From Hydractinia symbiolongicarpus (lineage: Eukaryota; Cnidaria; Hydrozoa; Anthoathecata; Hydractiniidae), in assembly GCF_029227915.1 (NCBI RefSeq), contig NC_079883.1, positions 11,842,001-11,906,000 on the forward strand: a DNA stretch of 64,000 bases, written 5' to 3'. Of this stretch, positions 35,706 through 50,175 are shown in pieces. The notes beneath the pieces were generated by a model. The model searched no databases, was not told the DNA's origin, and saw nothing but the letters and a program-made list of their open reading frames with translations. Every line of letters starts with the position of its first letter. The stretch's first letter is position 1. Made by a program: the position numbers and the translations under genes.

Positions 35706-36284
35706 TTTTAATGTTTTCTTACAACAATCCAACGATAAACGATGCTTGTTATCACAGTAGAAGTATACTAAACATTACCGTGTAAATGAGATATAATTTA
35801 AGACGGTGCGAAGTATGCGGACGTAAAAGTACCACTCCCGGGAATTGATTTGGCGCGAAAACAGAAATGTGTGTTTCTGTACATCGTATAATGTCCGTTT
35901 TGGGTGCCGCGACTATGCGAAAGCATGTTAATTTTTATTTGTAGTACGACGCAATAGTCTGCAAGAGAAGCTGCTGGAGTTTGAGGTCTTCAGCATTACA
36001 TCTAGTCTGTTAATTTGGGCTTCTTCCGCGCTCGTGTTAGGATTTTCATAAAGCGTTCTTTGGTTTGCGTTGCGTATGTCGGCCTACATCATCGACACGG
36101 CCTGTTTCCGGCTATTAGGAGCAATTCATATATTGGGCACTGCGTTTCGACTTTTTTATTAGACCACAGTAAAAAAATTCACTCACAGAAGTCCCTTTCT
36201 TTCATGGCTACAAACACGAAGAATTCTGTCGTAAGTAAAACGAATGCGCAAGCCAAAATGACGATGGGGCGAAGTCATAAGCAT

Positions 36285-36357
36285 GGCCCTGTGGCCCAAT
36301 GGATAAGGCATCTGACTACGAATCAGGGGATTCCAGGTTCGACTCCTGGCAGGGTCG
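36285..36357 (+). tRNA. tRNA-Arg (anticodon ACG)
   Basis: Matches the unit-1 tRNA; anticodon at 36318-36320. Confidence 0.95.
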
Positions 36358-36679
36358 CACTGTCGCATTTCGGCTGCATGGTCTACTGTGTAACGCGCGC
36401 GCACGTTCTGGCGTAATGCGTTGATAAACGGAATGTACGCAGACATATTGGAAAGTAATATCACGCACTTAGTATCGTCGCCTTTGTTAGCATTCATGTA
36501 AGTTACCATCCACTCGCTACAGTCGCTCTCCATCCTACGGCTAAATCAACAGCCGTGATTTTTACTATGTCGCCGTCCATCCGTACGCGGTGACAGTTGT
36601 AAGCTTTACAGTAACGTGACATGCTCCACAAGCAGTTACGGTGTGTGGACGATGCCTATCATGGCAACGCTTGTTCTTT

Positions 36680-36867
36680 ATCGCTTCTCGGCCTAATGGC
36701 TAAGATCAAGTGTAGTATCTGTTCTTATCAGTTTAATATCTGGTAGGCCATTCTCTGAATGGTCAGTATATTAATCTGATTTTTGGCCTTGGGTCATGGA
36801 GGTGGATTCATTCACGCCGTGACCACGGGTTGCCTTGGTGTTGCACTATTACCGATGGCGGCCCACA
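36680..36867 (+). ncRNA. U2: U2 spliceosomal snRNA
   Basis: Consensus U2 of the array; proximal element at 36626-36638. Confidence 0.96.
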
Positions 36868-37056
36868 TAAGCAATAAAAGAATAATAGCAGTCCTCTTTC
36901 CGACGGCACTCTGCATAGTCTACGGCGGGAACAAAACGCGTACACTGGGGGAGAATACAGCCTATGCCCCGCGACACGGCAGTTTATAACACACTCAAGC
37001 CACAAGCATTAACAAACTTTGAAGGGTACCCTCATGCTACGGTGCAGTTCCAACTC

Positions 37057-37221
37057 ATACTTACCTGACGGGGAAGTAAAGACTGATCAATGAGGGTTTT
37101 CTTCCAGAGTGAGGCTCTTGCATTGCACTACGCTTGGGCTGACCTCTGCGATTACTGCAAACGTCAGTAACTCGACCGTACAATTTCTGGTAGTGGGGGC
37201 CTGCGTCCGCGCTCGCCCCCT
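37057..37221 (+). ncRNA. U1: U1 spliceosomal snRNA
   Basis: Consensus U1 of the array; proximal element at 37000-37012. Confidence 0.97.
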
Positions 37222-37550
37222 CCTTAAGTCAAAATGAATGAGCTTAGAAAAGTTGCGCGGCCAAATGTCGGTGGTGACTTAAACGCTAAGGTAAAACCTC
37301 GCTTGGCTGTTACGAAACGTGATTGCGATATAAGTCCTCGGAAGGCGGCGGAATTTTATTTTATTTGCCATTCCGTCAGGGTTATTGGATGATCGGCAAT
37401 AGATCGAGTTTGTATGCATTTGAAAGCTCTTTTTTCTCGTACTATCACCTGAAAATGTCGTAGGAAAATGTCATAGGAAACACTTTCAACAACCGCCACG
37501 TTCCTTAATTGTTATAACAAGAAATATATCACAGCAAATGAAAATGAAAA

Positions 37551-37668
37551 GCCTACGACACCGGGAGTTCCCAGGCGGTCCCCCATCCAAGTACTATCCC
37601 GGCCCGACGATGCTTAACTTCCGTGATCAGACGAGAACGGGTGTGTTCATCGTGGTATGGCCGTAGAC
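37551..37668 (-). rRNA. 5S ribosomal RNA
   Basis: Intact 5S; TTTT terminator at 37547-37550. Confidence 0.97.
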
Positions 37669-37865
37669 ATTAGTAGGTGCAAATACGTGCAATTTATTTT
37701 GACGTTGTGATCAAATTTTTTTATTTAATTTCTTTGAGTTACTTAGGACAAGGCGTATGCATGGATTATCTATTAGACTTTAAGGTTATAGTTTTGTGAA
37801 AAAAACAATGTTTTTTTAAAGATGTGTGGCTATAAAAATAGCCGTTGTTTTCTGAGTGTAGCGGT

Positions 37866-38246
37866 TTACTTCTTCTGTCCTTTGTCGTTCTTCTTTGGGA
37901 GTAAGACAGCTTGAATGTTTGGCAAAACACCACCAGCTGCAATGGTTACACCGCTCAAAAGTTTGTTTAATTCTTCATCATTACGAACAGCCAATTGTAA
38001 ATGTCTTGGAATAATCCTAGCTTTTTTGTTGTCTCTTGCTGCGTTACCAGCCAACTCCAATATCTCAGCAGATAAATATTCCAAGACGGCTGCTAAGTAA
38101 ACTGGTGCTCCAGATCCAATTCGGTTAGCATAGTGCCCTCTACGAAGGAATCTATGCACTCTACCGACTGGAAATTGAAGTCCAGCTCTTGAGGATCTTG
38201 TCTTGGCTTTAGCCTTAGCTTTTCCACCTTTTCCACGTCCAGACAT
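37866..38246 (-). CDS. H2A: Histone H2A, canonical
   Basis: Full-length, same protein as unit 1. Stem-loop at 37828-37843. Confidence 0.98.
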   Translation of the reverse strand: MSGRGKGGKAKAKAKTRSSRAGLQFPVGRVHRFLRRGHYANRIGSGAPVYLAAVLEYLSAEILELAGNAARDNKKARIIPRHLQLAVRNDEELNKLLSGVTIAAGGVLPNIQAVLLPKKNDKGQKK

Positions 38247-38530
38247 AACTGCGATTTGATTTGTAAGTTAATACAAAAACGTACGAATATTTAACGTAAG
38301 TGTTAACGAAATAAACTTTACTCGTTTTTTCATCATAAAAATAGGATCGAAATCATGTTTTTTTAACCAATCATAATTAAGTATTAAACAAAAGATTTTT
38401 TTTTTAACCAATTAAATTGCGTATCGGCGTTTTCGGATCGAATTCGATCCGATTTTTTTACTTATAAACAAAAAGTTTTGACTTGCAGTTTAATGCTTAT
38501 TTACAAGTTAAGTAGCAAAAATTTTTAACC

Positions 38531-38935
38531 ATGTCTGACGCAGCAGCTAAAGGAGGAAAACAGGCACCTAAAGTAGCCAAGAAAGGTGAAAAAAGAGCCG
38601 GCAAAAAAGGAGGAAAGATTGGTGGAACTGGTGAAAAGAAACGCAAGAGAAAGAGAAAGGAAAGTTATGCTATTTACATCTACAATGTTTTGAAACAAGT
38701 TCACCCAGATGTCGGAGTTTCAAGCAAAGCTATGAGCATCATGAACTCATTTGTCAACGACATCTTTGAGCGCATTGCTTCCGAAGCTTCGCGTTTGGCT
38801 CTTCAAAACAAAAAGTCGACCATCTCTTCTCGTGAAATTCAAACCGCAGTACGTCTTCTCTTGCCTGGAGAACTTGCAAAACACGCAGTCAGTGAAGGAA
38901 CAAAAGCCGTCACAAAATACACAAGCAGCAAGTAA
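38531..38935 (+). CDS. H2B: Histone H2B, canonical
   Basis: Same protein as unit 1 (Met71 restored). Stem-loop at 38959-38974. Confidence 0.98.
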   Translation: MSDAAAKGGKQAPKVAKKGEKRAGKKGGKIGGTGEKKRKRKRKESYAIYIYNVLKQVHPDVGVSSKAMSIMNSFVNDIFERIASEASRLALQNKKSTISSREIQTAVRLLLPGELAKHAVSEGTKAVTKYTSSK

Positions 38936-39392
38936 ACCAACGTCTACCAAACACAAACGGTCTTTTTTAAGACCACACATCTTTAAAAAAACATTTACTT
39001 GGCGTCACTACAAGTTAACCGAAGTTAATAAAACTTCTAAATGTGCTTAAGAACACTAGCCTACATTTAAAATACTTCCCCATGTGTGTGTGGATTAGCT
39101 TCACTTTTCATACGTATTATTAGCTGTACTTGCAGAAAAGACAAGTACATTGATCCATGTTATTGCTTACATTTAACTTAACCCAGCTTTTCACGGAAAC
39201 ACTCCCAGGCAAATTAACCCTACAAAGTATTTCTAAATTTTTTTTGTGTCATATATGACATAGTATCGTATAGCAATAAATGTAACTGTGACAAGACTTT
39301 ACACATTGTGTAATTTGGAAGCGTGCACAAAGTAATGTTTTAAAAGATTTGTGGCTATAAAAATAGCCGTTTTTGTTGAGCAATGACAACGC

Positions 39393-39749
<357 letters not shown>

Positions 39750-40227
39750 TTAACAGAATTCAGACAGCTTTAAAAAGAGGCCATAAAATTACCTACTGCT
39801 CGTGGAAACACCCTAATTAACCAATAGAGTTGCGTCATTACAAAATGTTCCGAACATTTTGTACATTTTTTTAAGTAAAACTGTAGTTTTTTTAAAAATT
39901 CGTGGTCTTAATGTTTCAGTAAGGCAATAAATTTGGCATCGTTGGAATTCGCCAAACCTTCTGCTACTTACTAAAAAAAAAAAAAGTCAAAAGCTTTTGT
40001 GTATCAGAAGATACAGCCGTTTTCCCGTAGCCAAAAAACACAGATTTTATAAAAATGTTAAAGTAATGAGCGTAATGTCATTATGCAGCCAATCAGAAAT
40101 TACTTTCTTAGCACCAATCAAATGGTTTGTTTTGAACCTTAGCTGTCAATCAATATGAGAAATAAAACTTTGGCGCGATAGTGCATTTTAGACCGTCTTG
40201 TGTATCCGTACTACATCGACTTCTTAA

Positions 40228-40641
<414 letters not shown>

Positions 40642-41002
40642 GCATCTTACCAAACAAAAAACGGCTATTTTTATAGCCACACATCCATAAAAAATATTAC
40701 GGCTAGCTTTTTATATCAAACTTTGTCCTGCTTTCTGTTTAAATTTTATGCTACATAAAAATTTTATGCTACATAAAGTTTGACAATGTTAAAAATATGA
40801 AGGGCAAGAAAAGTAAAAGCAAGAAAATAAGAAATTTAAAAACGAAAATACTTAAACTTAGGGAATCTAATCTTAAATTTACTCTTTTTTAACTGTTTAA
40901 GTGACTTAAACAAGTTTAACTTTGTACCAAGATAATGTTTTTTTGTAAATGTGTGGCTATAAAAATAGCCGTTTGTTAATGTAATAGCCAGATACACACA
41001 AA

Positions 41003-41554
41003 TTATTTTTTTGCGGTCTTCTTTGCTGCCTTTTTGGGAGTCTTTTTGACCTTCTTTGCTGCAGGTTTTTTAGCAACAGGCTTCTTTGTGGGTTTCTTAG
41101 CTGCTGGTTTCTTAGCCGAGGCTTTCTTTGTGGCAGGCTTCTTTGCTGCTTTCTTTGGCGTGCTCTTCTTTGCTGGCTTCTTTTTTGGTGTACTTTTCTT
41201 TGCAGTAGGCTTCTTTGCCGTTGGCTTTTTTGCTGCGGCCTTTTTCTTAGGTTTTTCTTTTTTTACCTGACCTAGCTTGAATGATCCAGAAGCACCAGTG
41301 CCTTTAGTTTGAATCAAATCGCCTGATGTTACTCCTCGTTTAAGAGCCATTTTCAGATGATGATCTGAGTTTTCAGCAACTTTGTAATTTGCATGAATAT
41401 ATTTTGTAATAGCTTGGCGAGATGAACCACCGCGTTCCTTTAGGGTAGCGATAGCAGCCTTGATCATGTCCACATATTTAGGGTGATCAGCTGTCTTCTT
41501 TGCAGCAGGTTTCTTCTTGGGTGCGATTTTCTTTGGAGAAGCTGCTTCACTCAT
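41003..41554 (-). CDS. H1: Linker histone H1
   Basis: Same protein as unit 1. Stem-loop at 40955-40970. Confidence 0.97.
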   Translation of the reverse strand: MSEAASPKKIAPKKKPAAKKTADHPKYVDMIKAAIATLKERGGSSRQAITKYIHANYKVAENSDHHLKMALKRGVTSGDLIQTKGTGASGSFKLGQVKKEKPKKKAAAKKPTAKKPTAKKSTPKKKPAKKSTPKKAAKKPATKKASAKKPAAKKPTKKPVAKKPAAKKVKKTPKKAAKKTAKK

Positions 41555-42133
41555 TTTTAATGTTTTCTTACAACAATCCAACGATAAACGATGCTTGTTA
41601 TCACAGTAGAAGTATACTAAACATTACCGTGTAAATGAGATATAATTTAAGACGGTGCGAAGTATGCGGACGTAAAAGTACCACTCCCGGGAATTGATTT
41701 GGCGCGAAAACAGAAATGTGTGTTTCTGTACATCGTATAATGTCCGTTTTGGGTGCCGCGACTATGCGAAAGCATGTTAATTTTTATTTGTAGTACGACG
41801 CAATAGTCTGCAAGAGAAGCTGCTGGAGTTTGAGGTCTTCAGCATTACATCTAGTCTGTTAATTTGGGCTTCTTCCGCGCTCGTGTTAGGATTTTCATAA
41901 AGCGTTCTTTGGTTTGCGTTGCGTATGTCGGCCTACATCATCGACACGGCCTGTTTCCGGCTATTAGGAGCAATTCATATATTGGGCACTGCGTTTCGAC
42001 TTTTTTATTAGACCACAGTAAAAAAATTCACTCACAGAAGTCCCTTTCTTTCATGGCTACAAACACGAAGAATTCTGTCGTAAGTAAAACGAATGCGCAA
42101 GCCAAAATGACGATGGGGCGAAGTCATAAGCAT

Positions 42134-42206
42134 GGCCCTGTGGCCCAATGGATAAGGCATCTGACTACGAATCAGGGGATTCCAGGTTCGACTCCTGGCA
42201 GGGTCG
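42134..42206 (+). tRNA. tRNA-Arg (anticodon ACG)
   Basis: Matches the unit-1 tRNA; anticodon at 42167-42169. Confidence 0.95.
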
Positions 42207-42528
42207 CACTGTCGCATTTCGGCTGCATGGTCTACTGTGTAACGCGCGCGCACGTTCTGGCGTAATGCGTTGATAAACGGAATGTACGCAGACATATTGG
42301 AAAGTAATATCACGCACTTAGTATCGTCGCCTTTGTTAGCATTCATGTAAGTTACCATCCACTCGCTACAGTCGCTCTCCATCCTACGGCTAAATCAACA
42401 GCCGTGATTTTTACTATGTCGCCGTCCATCCGTACGCGGTGACAGTTGTAAGCTTTACAGTAACGTGACATGCTCCACAAGCAGTTACGGTGTGTGGACG
42501 ATGCCTATCATGGCAACGCTTGTTCTTT

Positions 42529-42716
42529 ATCGCTTCTCGGCCTAATGGCTAAGATCAAGTGTAGTATCTGTTCTTATCAGTTTAATATCTGGTAGGCCAT
42601 TCTCTGAATGGTCAGTATATTAATCTGATTTTTGGCCTTGGGTCATGGAGGTGGATTCATTCACGCCGTGACCACGGGTTGCCTTGGTGTTGCACTATTA
42701 CCGATGGCGGCCCACA
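42529..42716 (+). ncRNA. U2: U2 spliceosomal snRNA
   Basis: Consensus U2 of the array; branch-site recognition GTAGTA at 42562-42567. Confidence 0.96.
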
Positions 42717-42905
42717 TAAGCAATAAAAGAATAATAGCAGTCCTCTTTCCGACGGCACTCTGCATAGTCTACGGCGGGAACAAAACGCGTACACTGGGGG
42801 AGAATACAGCCTATGCCCCGCGACACGGCAGTTTATAACACACTCAAGCCACAAGCATTAACAAACTTTGAAGGGTACCCTCATGCTACGGTGCAGTTCC
42901 AACTC

Positions 42906-43070
42906 ATACTTACCTGACGGGGAAGTAAAGACTGATCAATGAGGGTTTTCTTCCAGAGTGAGGCTCTTGCATTGCACTACGCTTGGGCTGACCTCTGCGA
43001 TTACTACAAACGTCAGTAACTCGACCGTACAATTTCTGGTAGTGGGGGCCTGCGTCCGCGCTCGCCCCCT
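42906..43070 (+). ncRNA. U1: U1 spliceosomal snRNA, stem III variant
   Basis: A43006 replaces the G that closes stem-loop III (TTACTG/CAGTAA), turning a G-C pair into an A-C mismatch and shortening the stem to 5 bp. The 5' splice-site pairing region, U1A loop and Sm site are unchanged, so the RNA may still work. Confidence 0.96.
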
Positions 43071-43399
43071 CCTTAAGTCAAAATGAATGAGCTTAGAAAA
43101 GTTGCGCGGCCAAATGTCGGTGGTGACTTAAACGCTAAGGTAAAACCTCGCTTGGCTGTTACGAAACGTGATTGCGATATAAGTCCTCGGAAGGCGGCGG
43201 AATTTTATTTTATTTGCCATTCCGTCAGGGTTATTGGATGATCGGCAATAGATCGAGTTTGTATGCATTTGAAAGCTCTTTTTTCTCGTACTATCACCTG
43301 AAAATGTCGTAGGAAAATGTCATAGGAAACACTTTCAACAACCGCCACGTTCCTTAATTGTTATAACAAGAAATATATCACAGCAAATGAAAATGAAAA

Positions 43400-43517
43400 G
43401 CCTACGACACCGGGAGTTCCCAGGCGGTCCCCCATCCAAGTACTATCCCGGCCCGACGATGCTTAACTTCCGTGATCAGACGAGAACGGGTGTGTTCATC
43501 GTGGTATGGCCGTAGAC
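43400..43517 (-). rRNA. 5S ribosomal RNA
   Basis: Intact 5S; TTTT terminator at 43396-43399. Confidence 0.97.
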
Positions 43518-43714
43518 ATTAGTAGGTGCAAATACGTGCAATTTATTTTGACGTTGTGATCAAATTTTTTTATTTAATTTCTTTGAGTTACTTAGGACAA
43601 GGCGTATGCATGGATTATCTATTAGACTTTAAGGTTATAGTTTTGTGAAAAAAACAATGTTTTTTTAAAGATGTGTGGCTATAAAAATAGCCGTTGTTTT
43701 CTGAGTGTAGCGGT

Positions 43715-44095
43715 TTACTTCTTCTGTCCTTTGTCGTTCTTCTTTGGGAGTAAGACAGCTTGAATGTTTGGCAAAACACCACCAGCTGCAATGGTTACAC
43801 CGCTCAAAAGTTTGTTTAATTCTTCATCATTACGAACAGCCAATTGTAAATGTCTTGGAATAATCCTAGCTTTTTTGTTGTCTCTTGCTGCGTTACCAGC
43901 CAACTCCAATATCTCAGCAGATAAATATTCCAAGACGGCTGCTAAGTAAACTGGTGCTCCAGATCCAATTCGGTTAGCATAGTGCCCTCTACGAAGGAAT
44001 CTATGCACTCTACCGACTGGAAATTGAAGTCCAGCTCTTGAGGATCTTGTCTTGGCTTTAGCCTTAGCTTTTCCACCTTTTCCACGTCCAGACAT
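43715..44095 (-). CDS. H2A: Histone H2A, canonical
   Basis: Same protein as unit 1. Stem-loop at 43677-43692. Confidence 0.98.
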   Translation of the reverse strand: MSGRGKGGKAKAKAKTRSSRAGLQFPVGRVHRFLRRGHYANRIGSGAPVYLAAVLEYLSAEILELAGNAARDNKKARIIPRHLQLAVRNDEELNKLLSGVTIAAGGVLPNIQAVLLPKKNDKGQKK

Positions 44096-44379
44096 AACTG
44101 CGATTTGATTTGTAAGTTAATACAAAAACGTACGAATATTTAACGTAAGTGTTAACGAAATAAACTTTACTCGTTTTTTCATCATAAAAATAGGATCGAA
44201 ATCATGTTTTTTTAACCAATCATAATTAAGTATTAAACAAAAGATTTTTTTTTTAACCAATTAAATTGCGTATCGGCGTTTTCGGATCGAATTCGATCCG
44301 ATTTTTTTACTTATAAACAAAAAGTTTTGACTTGCAGTTTAATGCTTATTTACAAGTTAAGTAGCAAAAATTTTTAACC

Positions 44380-44784
44380 ATGTCTGACGCAGCAGCTAAA
44401 GGAGGAAAACAGGCACCTAAAGTAGCCAAGAAAGGTGAAAAAAGAGCCGGCAAAAAAGGAGGAAAGATTGGTGGAACTGGTGAAAAGAAACGCAAGAGAA
44501 AGAGAAAGGAAAGTTATGCTATTTACATCTACAATGTTTTGAAACAAGTTCACCCAGATGTCGGAGTTTCAAGCAAAGCTATGAGCATCATGAACTCATT
44601 TGTCAACGACATCTTTGAGCGCATTGCTTCCGAAGCTTCGCGTTTGGCTCTTCAAAACAAAAAGTCGACCATCTCTTCTCGTGAAATTCAAACCGCAGTA
44701 CGTCTTCTCTTGCCTGGAGAACTTGCAAAACACGCAGTCAGTGAAGGAACAAAAGCCGTCACAAAATACACAAGCAGCAAGTAA
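44380..44784 (+). CDS. H2B: Histone H2B, canonical
   Basis: Same protein as unit 1. Stem-loop at 44808-44823. Confidence 0.98.
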   Translation: MSDAAAKGGKQAPKVAKKGEKRAGKKGGKIGGTGEKKRKRKRKESYAIYIYNVLKQVHPDVGVSSKAMSIMNSFVNDIFERIASEASRLALQNKKSTISSREIQTAVRLLLPGELAKHAVSEGTKAVTKYTSSK

Positions 44785-45244
44785 ACCAACGTCTACCAAA
44801 CACAAACGGTCTTTTTTAAGACCACACATCTTTAAAAAAACATTTACTTGGCGTCACTACAAGTTAACCGAAGTTAATAAAACTTCTAAATAATGTGCTT
44901 AAGAACACTAGCCTACATTTAAAATACTTCCCCATGTGTGTGTGGATTAGCTTCACTTTTCATACGTATTATTAGCTGTACTTGCAGAAAAGACAAGTAC
45001 ATTGATCCATGTTATTGCTTACATTTAACTTAACCCAGCTTTTCACGGAAACACTCCCAGGCAAATTAACCCTACAAAGTATTTCTAAATTTTTTTTGTG
45101 TCATATATGACATAGTATCGTATAGCAATAAATGTAACTGTGACAAGACTTTACACATTGTGTAATTTGGAAGCGTGCACAAAGTAATGTTTTAAAAGAT
45201 TTGTGGCTATAAAAATAGCCGTTTTTGTTGAGCAATGACAACGC

Positions 45245-45601
<357 letters not shown>

Positions 45602-46079
45602 TTAACAGAATTCAGACAGCTTTAAAAAGAGGCCATAAAATTACCTACTGCTCGTGGAAACACCCTAATTAACCAATAGAGTTGCGTCATTACAAAATGT
45701 TCCGAACATTTTGTACATTTTTTTAAGTAAAACTGTAGTTTTTTTAAAAATTCGTGGTCTTAATGTTTCAGTAAGGCAATAAATTTGGCATCGTTGGAAT
45801 TCGCCAAACCTTCTGCTACTTACTAAAAAAAAAAAAAGTCAAAAGCTTTTGTGTATCAGAAGATACAGCCGTTTTCCCGTAGCCAAAAAACACAGATTTT
45901 ATAAAAATGTTAAAGTAATGAGCGTAATGTCATTATGCAGCCAATCAGAAATTACTTTCTTAGCACCAATCAAATGGTTTGTTTTGAACCTTAGCTGTCA
46001 ATCAATATGAGAAATAAAACTTTGGCGCGATAGTGCATTTTAGACCGTCTTGTGTATCCGTACTACATCGACTTCTTAA

Positions 46080-46493
<414 letters not shown>

Positions 46494-46854
46494 GCATCTT
46501 ACCAAACAAAAAACGGCTATTTTTATAGCCACACATCCATAAAAAATATTACGGCTAGCTTTTTATATCAAACTTTGTCCTGCTTTCTGTTTAAATTTTA
46601 TGCTACATAAAAATTTTATGCTACATAAAGTTTGACAATGTTAAAAATATGAAGGGCAAGAAAAGTAAAAGCAAGAAAATAAGAAATTTAAAAACGAAAA
46701 TACTTAAACTTAGGGAATCTAATCTTAAATTTACTCTTTTTTAACTGTTTAAGTGACTTAAACAAGTTTAACTTTGTACCAAGATAATGTTTTTTTGTAA
46801 ATGTGTGGCTATAAAAATAGCCGTTTGTTAATGTAATAGCCAGATACACACAAA

Positions 46855-47406
46855 TTATTTTTTTGCGGTCTTCTTTGCTGCCTTTTTGGGAGTCTTTTTG
46901 ACCTTCTTTGCTGCAGGTTTTTTAGCAACAGGCTTCTTTGTGGGTTTCTTAGCTGCTGGTTTCTTAGCCGAGGCTTTCTTTGTGGCAGGCTTCTTTGCTG
47001 CTTTCTTTGGCGTGCTCTTCTTTGCTGGCTTCTTTTTTGGTGTACTTTTCTTTGCAGTAGGCTTCTTTGCCGTTGGCTTTTTTGCTGCGGCCTTTTTCTT
47101 AGGTTTTTCTTTTTTTACCTGACCTAGCTTGAATGATCCAGAAGCACCAGTGCCTTTAGTTTGAATCAAATCGCCTGATGTTACTCCTCGTTTAAGAGCC
47201 ATTTTCAGATGATGATCTGAGTTTTCAGCAACTTTGTAATTTGCATGAATATATTTTGTAATAGCTTGGCGAGATGAACCACCGCGTTCCTTTAGGGTAG
47301 CGATAGCAGCCTTGATCATGTCCACATATTTAGGGTGATCAGCTGTCTTCTTTGCAGCAGGTTTCTTCTTGGGTGCGATTTTCTTTGGAGAAGCTGCTTC
47401 ACTCAT
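46855..47406 (-). CDS. H1: Linker histone H1
   Basis: Same protein as unit 1. Stem-loop at 46807-46822. The H1 box and E2F-type site are upstream of the deletion and intact. Confidence 0.97.
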   Translation of the reverse strand: MSEAASPKKIAPKKKPAAKKTADHPKYVDMIKAAIATLKERGGSSRQAITKYIHANYKVAENSDHHLKMALKRGVTSGDLIQTKGTGASGSFKLGQVKKEKPKKKAAAKKPTAKKPTAKKSTPKKKPAKKSTPKKAAKKPATKKASAKKPAAKKPTKKPVAKKPAAKKVKKTPKKAAKKTAKK

Positions 47407-47929
47407 TTTTAATGTTTTCTTACAACAATCCAACGATAAACGATGCTTGTTATCACAGTAGAAGTATACTAAACATTACCGTGTAAATGAGATATAATTT
47501 AAGACGGTGCGAAGTATGCGGACGTAAAAGTACCACTCCCGGGAATTGATTTGGCGCGAAAACAGAAATGTGTGTTTCTGTACATCGTATAATGTCCGTT
47601 TTGGGTGCCGCGACTATGCGAAAGCATGTTAATTTTTATTTGTAGTACGACGCAATAGTCTGCAAGAGAAGCTGCTGGAGTTTGAGGTCTTCAGCATTAC
47701 ATCTAGTCTGTTAATTTGGGCTTCTTCCGCGCTCGTGTTAGGATTTTCATAAAGCGTTCTTTGGTTTGCGTTGCGTATGTCGGCCTACATCATCGATTTT
47801 TTATTAGACCACAGTAAAAAAATTCACTCACAGAAGTCCCTTTCTTTCATGGCTACAAACACGAAGAATTCTGTCGTAAGTAAAACGAATGCGCAAGCCA
47901 AAATGACGATGGGGCGAAGTCATAAGCAT

Positions 47930-48002
47930 GGCCCTGTGGCCCAATGGATAAGGCATCTGACTACGAATCAGGGGATTCCAGGTTCGACTCCTGGCAGGGT
48001 CG
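47930..48002 (+). tRNA. tRNA-Arg (anticodon ACG)
   Basis: Matches the unit-1 tRNA; anticodon at 47963-47965. The 56-bp deletion ends about 133 bp before it. Confidence 0.95.
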
Positions 48003-48324
48003 CACTGTCGCATTTCGGCTGCATGGTCTACTGTGTAACGCGCGCGCACGTTCTGGCGTAATGCGTTGATAAACGGAATGTACGCAGACATATTGGAAAG
48101 TAATATCACGCACTTAGTATCGTCGCCTTTGTTAGCATTCATGTAAGTTACCATCCACTCGCTACAGTCGCTCTCCATCCTACGGCTAAATCAACAGCCG
48201 TGATTTTTACTATGTCGCCGTCCATCCGTACGCGGTGACAGTTGTAAGCTTTACAGTAACGTGACATGCTCCACAAGCAGTTACGGTGTGTGGACGATGC
48301 CTATCATGGCAACGCTTGTTCTTT

Positions 48325-48512
48325 ATCGCTTCTCGGCCTAATGGCTAAGATCAAGTGTAGTAACTGTTCTTATCAGTTTAATATCTGGTAGGCCATTCTC
48401 TGAATGGTCAGTATATTAATCTGATTTTTGGCCTTGGGTCATGGAGGTGGATTCATTCACGCCGTGACCACGGGTTGCCTTGGTGTTGCACTATTACCGA
48501 TGGCGGCCCACA
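48325..48512 (+). ncRNA. U2: U2 spliceosomal snRNA, variant beside branch-site region
   Basis: A48363 replaces the T that directly follows GTAGTA (48357-48362), so this copy reads GTAGTAACTG where all others read GTAGTATCTG. The position is highly conserved in animal U2. The Sm site and stem IV are intact. The copy may be a weakly functional or drifting one. Confidence 0.94.
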
Positions 48513-48701
48513 TAAGCAATAAAAGAATAATAGCAGTCCTCTTTCCGACGGCACTCTGCATAGTCTACGGCGGGAACAAAACGCGTACACTGGGGGAGAA
48601 TACAGCCTATGCCCCGCGACACGGCAGTTTATAACACACTCAAGCCACAAGCATTAACAAACTTTGAAGGGTACCCTCATGCTACGGTGCAGTTCCAACT
48701 C

Positions 48702-48866
48702 ATACTTACCTGACGGGGAAGTAAAGACTGATCAATGAGGGTTTTCTTCCAGAGTGAGGCTCTTGCATTGCACTACGCTTGGGCTGACCTCTGCGATTAC
48801 TGCAAACGTCAGTAACTCGACCGTACAATTTCTGGTAGTGGGGGCCTGCGTCCGCGCTCGCCCCCT
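48702..48866 (+). ncRNA. U1: U1 spliceosomal snRNA
   Basis: Consensus U1 of the array. Confidence 0.97.
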
Positions 48867-49195
48867 CCTTAAGTCAAAATGAATGAGCTTAGAAAAGTTG
48901 CGCGGCCAAATGTCGGTGGTGACTTAAACGCTAAGGTAAAACCTCGCTTGGCTGTTACGAAACGTGATTGCGATATAAGTCCTCGGAAGGCGGCGGAATT
49001 TTATTTTATTTGCCATTCCGTCAGGGTTATTGGATGATCGGCAATAGATCGAGTTTGTATGCATTTGAAAGCTCTTTTTTCTCGTACTATCACCTGAAAA
49101 TGTCGTAGGAAAATGTCATAGGAAACACTTTCAACAACCGCCACGTTCCTTAATTGTTATAACAAGAAATATATCACAGCAAATGAAAATGAAAA

Positions 49196-49313
49196 GCCTA
49201 CGACACCGGGAGTTCCCAGGCGGTCCCCCATCCAAGTACTATCCCGGCCCGACGATGCTTAACTTCCGTGATCAGACGAGAACGGGTGTGTTCATCGTGG
49301 TATGGCCGTAGAC
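49196..49313 (-). rRNA. 5S ribosomal RNA
   Basis: Intact 5S; TTTT terminator at 49192-49195. Confidence 0.97.
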
Positions 49314-49510
49314 ATTAGTAGGTGCAAATACGTGCAATTTATTTTGACGTTGTGATCAAATTTTTTTATTTAATTTCTTTGAGTTACTTAGGACAAGGCG
49401 TATGCATGGATTATCTATTAGACTTTAAGGTTATAGTTTTGTGAAAAAAACAATGTTTTTTTAAAGATGTGTGGCTATAAAAATAGCCGTTGTTTTCTGA
49501 GTGTAGCGGT

Positions 49511-49891
49511 TTACTTCTTCTGTCCTTTGTCGTTCTTCTTTGGGAGTAAGACAGCTTGAATGTTTGGCAAAACACCACCAGCTGCAATGGTTACACCGCT
49601 CAAAAGTTTGTTTAATTCTTCATCATTACGAACAGCCAATTGTAAATGTCTTGGAATAATCCTAGCTTTTTTGTTGTCTCTTGCTGCGTTACCAGCCAAC
49701 TCCAATATCTCAGCAGATAAATATTCCAAGACGGCTGCTAAGTAAACTGGTGCTCCAGATCCAATTCGGTTAGCATAGTGCCCTCTACGAAGGAATCTAT
49801 GCACTCTACCGACTGGAAATTGAAGTCCAGCTCTTGAGGATCTTGTCTTGGCTTTAGCCTTAGCTTTTCCACCTTTTCCACGTCCAGACAT
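49511..49891 (-). CDS. H2A: Histone H2A, canonical
   Basis: Same protein as unit 1. Stem-loop at 49473-49488. The 5' UTR has T49904 (plus strand), 13 bp before the ATG. Confidence 0.98.
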   Translation of the reverse strand: MSGRGKGGKAKAKAKTRSSRAGLQFPVGRVHRFLRRGHYANRIGSGAPVYLAAVLEYLSAEILELAGNAARDNKKARIIPRHLQLAVRNDEELNKLLSGVTIAAGGVLPNIQAVLLPKKNDKGQKK

Positions 49892-50175
49892 AACTGCGAT
49901 TTGTTTTGTAAGTTAATACAAAAACGTACGAATATTTAACGTAAGTGTTAACGAAATAAACTTTACTCGTTTTTTCATCATAAAAATAGGATCGAAATCA
50001 TGTTTTTTTAACCAATCATAATTAAGTATTAAACAAAAGATTTTTTTTTTAACCAATTAAATTGCGTATCGGCGTTTTCGGATCGAATTCGATCCGATTT
50101 TTTTACTTATAAACAAAAAGTTTTGACTTGCAGTTTAATGCTTATTTACAAGTTAAGTAGCAAAAATTTTTAACC

